Source of the DNA: an uncultured Collinsella sp.
GTDB taxonomy: Bacteria > Actinomycetota > Coriobacteriia > Coriobacteriales > Coriobacteriaceae
Assembly (NCBI GenBank): GCA_900545055.1
Contig: UQXP01000053.1
Span: 1 to 10,456, forward strand
Length of the DNA: 10,456 nt
Direction: 5' to 3'
Shown: positions 5,969 to 10,456 of the stretch, piece by piece
Position numbering within the stretch: the stretch's first letter is position 1
How the letters are laid out: the number at the start of each line of letters is the position of its first letter
Notes under the pieces: generated by a model
The model's input: only the letters and a program-made list of their open reading frames with translations
Told to the model about the DNA's origin: nothing
Database searches by the model: none
Made by a program: the position numbers and the translations under genes

Positions 5969-7993
5969 ATGAAAAGACTCCCCCGCCTTGCGTTAGCCGC
6001 CGCGTTGTTTGCCGGCGCGCTCGCAGGCATCCCAAGCCTCGCTTTCGCGGGGAACCTGCCCGCCGCTATTGACGGCTCCGTGGCCGTCATGCACACCAAC
6101 GACATCCACGGCAGCTACAAGTACAGCTACAACGAAAGCAAGGGCACTGGCACTGTGGGCTTTGACGGACTGGCGGTTCTCTATAGCGCCCAGGGCAACG
6201 CCCCCGATCTTTTGCTCGATGCGGGCGACACCTTCCACGGACAGTCCTTCGCCACCATGAGTGAGGGCAAGAGCATCGCCGAGCTCATGGACACCTTCTA
6301 TGCCGACGGCTACGACGCGACCACGCCAGGTAACCACGACTGGAGCTACGGCGCGGACAAACTCCGCACCATGACCAGCTACAGCACCACTGGCACGCCC
6401 TTCGCCATGCTCTGCGCGAACGCAAAGTCTACGAGCGGCGTATGGAGCTCGAGCATCACGAAGACGCTCGATCGCACCTGGGAGGATAGCGAAGATCACT
6501 CCACATTCGACTACAAAATCAAGGTCGGCGTCGTGGGCGCCATGGATGAGTCGCTGGAATCCTCGCTGCGCGCGGACCTGGTCGCGGGTACGTCGTTCTC
6601 GAGTGCCGCGAACGCCATCAATACCGAGGCAGAGCAGCTGCGCAGGGAGGGCTGCGATGTTGTTGTGTGTATCGCGCATACACTCAACGCCAAGACCTTT
6701 GCCACGCGGCTCCGTGGCGTCGATGCCCTTATCGCAGGCCACGAGCACATCAACCTTAACGAGAAGGTGACGGGAGCCGACGGCAAGACGATCCACGTTG
6801 TTGAGGCAGGCAGCGCCTTTGCCGAGGTGGGGCTGTTTTCCATTCCGTACAAGTACGACACGAATGGCACCGAGACGACCGACGATGACACGGTCACGGT
6901 CCCTGCAGACGGCAGCGACGAGAAGCTCTACACCGCCAAGAACGTCAACGACCTTTTGGCAGACCCCGACAAGGGCTCCGACTACCAAAGCCGCCTTGAA
7001 GACGTCCGCAACAAGATCAAGCCGCTCGACGAGGCCTTTGAAAACGAATCGAACAAGGTGCTCGGCACATCCACCACCAACTATTTCTACGGCGAGGACG
7101 CCGCAGGCACGCATGGTTGGGAAATGGTGCGCACCACCGATTTCCGCCCCAGCAAGGAGGACGACACCACCAAAGCCCAGACCATCGGCCACGTGATTTG
7201 CGGCTCCTATCTTGCCTTGACGGGCGCAGACCTCGCTATCGAAAACGCTGGCGGCATCCGCGGCGGCATCGCGGCGGGCAACGTGACCGCCGGCAACGTG
7301 ACCGCCATCTCGCCCTACGGCAACACCGTGGAGACCTGGACCATGACCGGTGCGGACTTCCTCGCAGCGCTCGAGCACTCGCTGCAGATCAGCGACGAGT
7401 GCAATCACAGTTATGAGCTTCAGCAAGCCTACGTGGCAGCCGGTCATACCGAGCAGGAGGCGCAAGACAAGTACAAGTGGCGCGATGACTCTGGCAGCGT
7501 TCTCTCCTTTGGCGGCATCAACGTGACGATTGATTGGACGCAGCCCGAAGGCAAGCGCATTGTGAGTGCCACACTCACCAAGGACGGCAGCACGCTCGAC
7601 CCCGCCAAGGCCTATACCGTCGCCACCAACAACTACATCATCACCAACGCGACCGACTTCCCCACCTTCGCAAACGCCACCAAGCACACCGAGTGGGGTA
7701 CCTGCGAGTCAGCGCTAAGGGCGCTGATCGGGCAGAACAGCTGGGAGAGCAAGATGGCCTCGCTCGCGGGCACCATCAGCTTCGGCTCCGCTGCCGTGGA
7801 CCCCACGCCCACACCGGCCCCGATGCCTAAGCCCTCGCCTAAGACGGACACGACGACCACGAAGGTCATCACCAAGAAGACGACCGGTAAGCTCGCCGCA
7901 ACGGGAGACCGCACGCTGGCAGTAGTTGGCGCGTGCCTTATCAGCGGCATCATCGTCATCATGCTCGGCATTATCTGGAAGCGTCGACGCTAA
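5969..7993 (+). CDS. Secreted 5'-nucleotidase / metallophosphoesterase with LAATG wall-anchor signal
   Basis: The 674-residue enzyme should remove phosphate from extracellular nucleotides, possibly also cyclic ones, as in the UshA/NucA/CD73 family. A signal peptide occupies residues 1-27 (cleavage probably after AFA). The metallophosphatase domain shows HTNDIHG (Asp45, His47), DAGDTFHGQ (Asp87), PGNHDW (Asn122, His123), IAHT and GHEH (257-260), which supply the two-metal site. The C-terminal nucleotide-binding domain includes NAGGIRGG (426-433), ISPYGNTVETWTMTGADF and NNYIITNATDF. A Pro/Thr/Lys-rich linker (611-641) leads to LAATG (642-646), a hydrophobic segment (~650-670) and the tail WKRRR, the layout of a sortase substrate. 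The ATG follows AAGGA at 5957-5961 by seven bases. The product could feed nucleosides and phosphate to importers. It is a single-gene unit between terminators. Confidence 0.93.
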   Translation: MKRLPRLALAAALFAGALAGIPSLAFAGNLPAAIDGSVAVMHTNDIHGSYKYSYNESKGTGTVGFDGLAVLYSAQGNAPDLLLDAGDTFHGQSFATMSEGKSIAELMDTFYADGYDATTPGNHDWSYGADKLRTMTSYSTTGTPFAMLCANAKSTSGVWSSSITKTLDRTWEDSEDHSTFDYKIKVGVVGAMDESLESSLRADLVAGTSFSSAANAINTEAEQLRREGCDVVVCIAHTLNAKTFATRLRGVDALIAGHEHINLNEKVTGADGKTIHVVEAGSAFAEVGLFSIPYKYDTNGTETTDDDTVTVPADGSDEKLYTAKNVNDLLADPDKGSDYQSRLEDVRNKIKPLDEAFENESNKVLGTSTTNYFYGEDAAGTHGWEMVRTTDFRPSKEDDTTKAQTIGHVICGSYLALTGADLAIENAGGIRGGIAAGNVTAGNVTAISPYGNTVETWTMTGADFLAALEHSLQISDECNHSYELQQAYVAAGHTEQEAQDKYKWRDDSGSVLSFGGINVTIDWTQPEGKRIVSATLTKDGSTLDPAKAYTVATNNYIITNATDFPTFANATKHTEWGTCESALRALIGQNSWESKMASLAGTISFGSAAVDPTPTPAPMPKPSPKTDTTTTKVITKKTTGKLAATGDRTLAVVGACLISGIIVIMLGIIWKRRR

Positions 7994-8044
7994 GCTAAAC
8001 CGCCGGGCCTTGCAGCCCCGCCGCGTAAACCTTATATCGAGCAC

Positions 8045-8079
8045 AGAAGCCCGTCCGAATTTGATCGGACGGGCTTCTT
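8045..8079 (+). terminator. Intrinsic terminator of the 5'-nucleotidase gene
   Basis: A 14-bp perfect stem joins AGAAGCCCGTCCGA (8045-8058) and TCGGACGGGCTTCT (8065-8078) around a six-base loop, ending in TTCTT. It starts 51 bases after the stop. The T-tract is short and interrupted, but the stem is strong. It lacks the GGGACAG apex of the other hairpins. Confidence 0.85.
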
Positions 8080-8091
8080 GGTGGGTATCAT
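8061..8091 (+). promoter_or_regulatory. Possible promoter of the mechanosensitive channel gene
   Basis: TATCAT (8086-8091) is a fair -10 about 30 bases before the ATG at 8122. TTGATC (8061-8066) could serve as -35 but the spacing is 19 bases and it lies inside the upstream terminator. Some promoter must lie here because a strong terminator precedes the gene. Confidence 0.3.
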
Positions 8092-8121
8092 GGTTGGACG
8101 ATCATTAGGAGGTTTCCCTAC

Positions 8122-8889
8122 ATGGAATTGTTTGAGCCGATTCTTCATTTCTTTGAGCAACAGTGGGTCCACAACATCATCTGGGCCGGTATCTTGGCCA
8201 TCGGCACCGCCGTTGCCGCCAAAATCGCGTCCAAGACCCTGCACCACCTGCTTAACCGCGATGATAACCCGCTCCCAGCATCGAGCATCTTCATCAACAT
8301 CACACGCGCCGTCATCTGGATGATCGGCGGCAGCTTTATCCTCGACAACTGTTTTGGCATTAATGCAAACGCCCTCGTCGCCGCTCTTGGCGTCGGCGGC
8401 ATCGCCATCTCGCTCGGCTTTCAGGACACGCTGTCGAACCTTATCGGCGGTATGCAGGTGACCTTCATGGGCATCATCAAGCCCGGCGACAATATCGAGG
8501 TCGGCGGCGTGTCGGGCGTGGTCCAAGACATCACCTGGCGCCACACGACCATCGAGGATGCCTGCGGGCAGACCATCATTGTCCCCAACTCCAACATCTC
8601 CAAGAACACGCTCGTGCATCTGATGCCCTTTGGGCGCGTGGCCGTGCCCGTTGCCGTAAAGGACACGTCTAAGTGGGCCTCGCTGGACGCGCTGGCAGAT
8701 GAGCTTACCGACGCCACCAAGGCCGCGGTGCTTCCCATCTCTGGCTTTGACAAGGAGCCGTACGTGCTCTTTAGCGAGATCGGCGACTTTGGCGTCAAGG
8801 GCAAAATCATCTTTATCGTCAGCGACGATAGCACCACCTTCACGGCAACCGACGTCTGCATTCGTGCCATCGCCCCCATCATCGCCTAA
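8122..8889 (+). CDS. mscS: Small-conductance mechanosensitive channel (MscS family)
   Basis: The 255-residue inner-membrane protein should open under membrane tension and release solutes during hypo-osmotic shock. Membrane segments lie at about residues 16-36, 56-76 and 82-113. The third is the pore helix: ANALVAALGVGGIAISLGFQ (82-101) has the alternating Ala/Gly packing of MscS TM3, followed by DTLSNLIGG. The cytoplasmic beta domain follows with PGDNIEVGGVSGVVQDI (121-137) and TIIVPNSNIS (151-160). The rest is the alpha/beta vestibule. It is slightly shorter than the 286-residue Escherichia coli protein and has no extra sensor domains. The ATG is nine bases after AGGAGG (8107-8112). It stands alone between terminators; its stop codon runs into the third GGGACAG hairpin. 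The symbol denotes family, since several paralogues often exist. Confidence 0.93.
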   Translation: MELFEPILHFFEQQWVHNIIWAGILAIGTAVAAKIASKTLHHLLNRDDNPLPASSIFINITRAVIWMIGGSFILDNCFGINANALVAALGVGGIAISLGFQDTLSNLIGGMQVTFMGIIKPGDNIEVGGVSGVVQDITWRHTTIEDACGQTIIVPNSNISKNTLVHLMPFGRVAVPVAVKDTSKWASLDALADELTDATKAAVLPISGFDKEPYVLFSEIGDFGVKGKIIFIVSDDSTTFTATDVCIRAIAPIIA

Positions 8890-8926
8890 ACTACCACAAA
8901 GGGGACAGGCACCTTTGTGGTAGTTT
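8888..8926 (+). terminator. Terminator hairpin with GGGACAG apex, copy 3
   Basis: AAACTACCACAAAGG (8888-8902) pairs perfectly over 15 bp with CCTTTGTGGTAGTTT (8912-8926) around a nine-base loop. GGGACAG lies at 8902-8908. As in copy 1, the stem starts at the second base of the preceding TAA stop. The tail TTTCGCAT (8924-8931) matches that of copy 2. Confidence 0.83.
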
Positions 8927-8982
8927 CGCATCGTGGTACCATGGTTCATATCGTTGTTTAAACGACTAAGGGAGTAGACACC

Positions 8983-10456
8983 ATGGAAGAGGCCTATCGT
9001 CAAGCACGCAAGCGCGGCGAGCAGGGACGCCGTCGCGCCATCAGCCAAAGCGAGCACCCGTACCTTACGGACCTCGACAGCTTGGTTGCCCAGCTCCCCT
9101 TAGGTCAGCGAGAGAGCGTCGGCCTGCGGGATATTCCGCTCGAAATGGTCGTCGGCACGGTTACCAAGGGCCGTCAGTCTGCCTTTTCGTGCAACTTTAT
9201 GCCCCTGTTGCCATTTAGCACCGAGTTCGCCCGCAAGTGGTCCAACCTCTACGACATCCAGGTGACCGAGGGCTATCGCGACCCCATCATCGTCACCGAG
9301 TTCATGCATCGGTTCTACGTCCAAGAGGGCAACAAGCGCGTCAGTGTCCTCAAATTCCTGGACGCCCCGACGGTTTCGGCCAAGGTCACCCGCCTCTATC
9401 CCGGAAAATGGGATTCCGTCGAAAGCCGCCTCTATGGCGAGTTCTGCGCGTTTTGGCGCGTCTGCCCCCTATACGAGATCGAGTTCTCGCGTGAGGGAAG
9501 CTACGAGACGCTCGCCAAGATGCTCGGTCAGAACCTTATCGAAAAATGGCCGCAGAAAAAGGTCGACTACCTGCGCCACACCTTCCTGCTCTTTAAGCGC
9601 GCCTACCTGCGCGCCGGCGGCGACCATCTGGACATTACGCCCGCCGACGCTATGCTCGTTTACCTCAACGTGTACAACCAAGACCGCTTGCTGGACACGC
9701 CGACGGATATCGTCGTAAACCGCCTGTGCAAGATTTGGCGCGAGTTGGTCATTGCCGGCAAAAGTGATGAGGAGAAGGTCGATCTTGTCGAGGCACCGAG
9801 TGTCGATGAGGAAGAGGCGCCCGCCAAGTCCACCTCTGGCGTGCTCAACTTCTTTATGGGCAAGACCGTCTACTCGGCGGCCAACCCCCTGCGCATCGCC
9901 TTTATCCATGAGTTCCCCTGTGCGACGTCGAGCTGGGACAGCCTGCACGACCAAGGGCGTCAGTATCTCGATGAGCACTTTGGCGGTATCGTGCACACCG
10001 AGGCGTTCGAGGACTGTCACGATCCGGATGTGTTCTACGCCGCCGTGGAAACGGCTGTCAAACATGGAGCTAACGTCATCTTCTCGACCTCGCACCGCCT
10101 GATGGAATACACGCTCAGAGCTGCCGTTGAGTATCCTCAGGTGCGGTTCCTTAACTGCTCTATCGGCCTTCCCCACCAAAGCGTCCGTTCGTACTTTGGC
10201 AAGATGTACGAGGCCAAGTTCCTCCTGGGCGCCCTTGCCGCCAGTATGGCGGACAACCACCGTATCGGCTACCACGCGTCGGTCTTCGCCTCGGGCGCGC
10301 TTAGCGAGATCAACGCCTTTGCCATCGGCGCCTCGCTGCTCGACCCCCGCGCGCAAATTATCCTGACCTGGGGCGATGTGCCCGCTGGAGGTCTCGCCGA
10401 GGCCATGTGCCGCGAAGGCGTGAGCGTCATGACCGGCGCCGACATGTCCAAGTCGC
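8983..10456 (+). CDS. Cytoplasmic BMP/PnrA-domain protein with ParB-like N-terminal region (3' end outside window)
   Basis: The frame stays open for 491 codons to the right edge. There is no signal peptide or lipobox: the N-terminus is charged (MEEAYRQARKRGEQGRRRA), so the protein should stay in the cytoplasm. Residues ~90-140 contain FYVQEGNKRVSVLKFLDAP (111-129), resembling the EGNxRVxxLKxLG core of ParB/sulfiredoxin-fold domains. A mostly helical middle and an acidic linker (~259-288, rich in Asp/Glu) follow. From residue 303 a BMP-family (PF02608, PnrA-like) nucleoside-binding fold begins: LRIAFIHEFP, HDQGRQYLDE, GANVIFSTSH, YPQVRFLNC, YFGKMYEAKFLLGALAASM and IGYHASVF. Databases tend to call such proteins ABC substrate-binding, which does not suit a protein without export signal; a nucleoside-responsive sensor is more likely, as an inference. 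AGGGAG at 8969-8974 is eight bases before the ATG. GTTTAAAC (8955-8962) precedes it. Confidence 0.8.
   Translation, partial: MEEAYRQARKRGEQGRRRAISQSEHPYLTDLDSLVAQLPLGQRESVGLRDIPLEMVVGTVTKGRQSAFSCNFMPLLPFSTEFARKWSNLYDIQVTEGYRDPIIVTEFMHRFYVQEGNKRVSVLKFLDAPTVSAKVTRLYPGKWDSVESRLYGEFCAFWRVCPLYEIEFSREGSYETLAKMLGQNLIEKWPQKKVDYLRHTFLLFKRAYLRAGGDHLDITPADAMLVYLNVYNQDRLLDTPTDIVVNRLCKIWRELVIAGKSDEEKVDLVEAPSVDEEEAPAKSTSGVLNFFMGKTVYSAANPLRIAFIHEFPCATSSWDSLHDQGRQYLDEHFGGIVHTEAFEDCHDPDVFYAAVETAVKHGANVIFSTSHRLMEYTLRAAVEYPQVRFLNCSIGLPHQSVRSYFGKMYEAKFLLGALAASMADNHRIGYHASVFASGALSEINAFAIGASLLDPRAQIILTWGDVPAGGLAEAMCREGVSVMTGADMSKS

Noticed and set aside
5993..7687. 564-codon minus-strand open frame opposite the 5'-nucleotidase gene
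   Set aside because: Shadow of a well-supported gene; no recognisable domain or ribosome site.
1..10456. CRISPR array, tRNA or rRNA genes, or phage genes
   Set aside because: No regularly spaced direct repeats, cloverleaf-like sequences, rRNA segments or phage proteins were seen.

Overview
The window looks like a stretch of chromosome from a high-GC Gram-positive bacterium, most likely a Collinsella-type member of the Coriobacteriia. This is inferred from GC-rich codon use with strong AGGAGG-type ribosome sites, a Cys-anchored lipoprotein, a surface enzyme ending in an LAxTG-type sorting signal, and recurrent GGGACAG hairpins that I associate from memory with such genomes. The genus is an inference; no rRNA or other marker is present to fix it. 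No stretch of more than 300 bases lacks a gene or gene fragment.

Layout. (1) 1-191: the 5' end of a minus-strand IS30-family transposase, running off the left edge, followed by a perfect 38-bp palindrome. (2) 331-1807: asparaginyl-tRNA synthetase (asnS), with a GTG start and a strong intrinsic terminator. (3) 1984-2769: a WYL-domain transcriptional regulator. (4) 2839-5849: a three-part ABC importer of the TrpXYZ-like class (lipoprotein, permease, ATPase). It has its own promoter, a leader that could fold in two competing ways, and a 189-bp hairpin-containing gap between the lipoprotein and the permease. (5) 5969-7993: a secreted, wall-anchored 5'-nucleotidase. (6) 8122-8889: an MscS-type mechanosensitive channel. 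(7) 8983 to the right edge: an incomplete large protein without signal peptide, joining an N-terminal ParB-like region to a BMP/PnrA-type nucleoside-binding domain.

How the parts relate. All genes except the transposase fragment lie on the plus strand, mostly as independent units separated by terminators. The importer genes form one functional set; permease and ATPase overlap by 8 bases and must be co-expressed. The WYL regulator lies directly upstream in the same direction and is the natural candidate for controlling the importer, but this is position only. A nucleoside theme is suggested by the surface nucleotidase, which would release nucleosides, and by the cytoplasmic BMP-domain protein, which might sense them. 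The importer substrate cannot be read from the sequence; relatives include tryptophan/tyrosine importers.

The least explained signal is a set of three hairpins (5809-5849, 5865-5904, 8888-8926). They have different, almost perfectly paired stems but all carry the same GGGACAG on the 5' side of the apex. Two begin inside the stop codon of the preceding gene.
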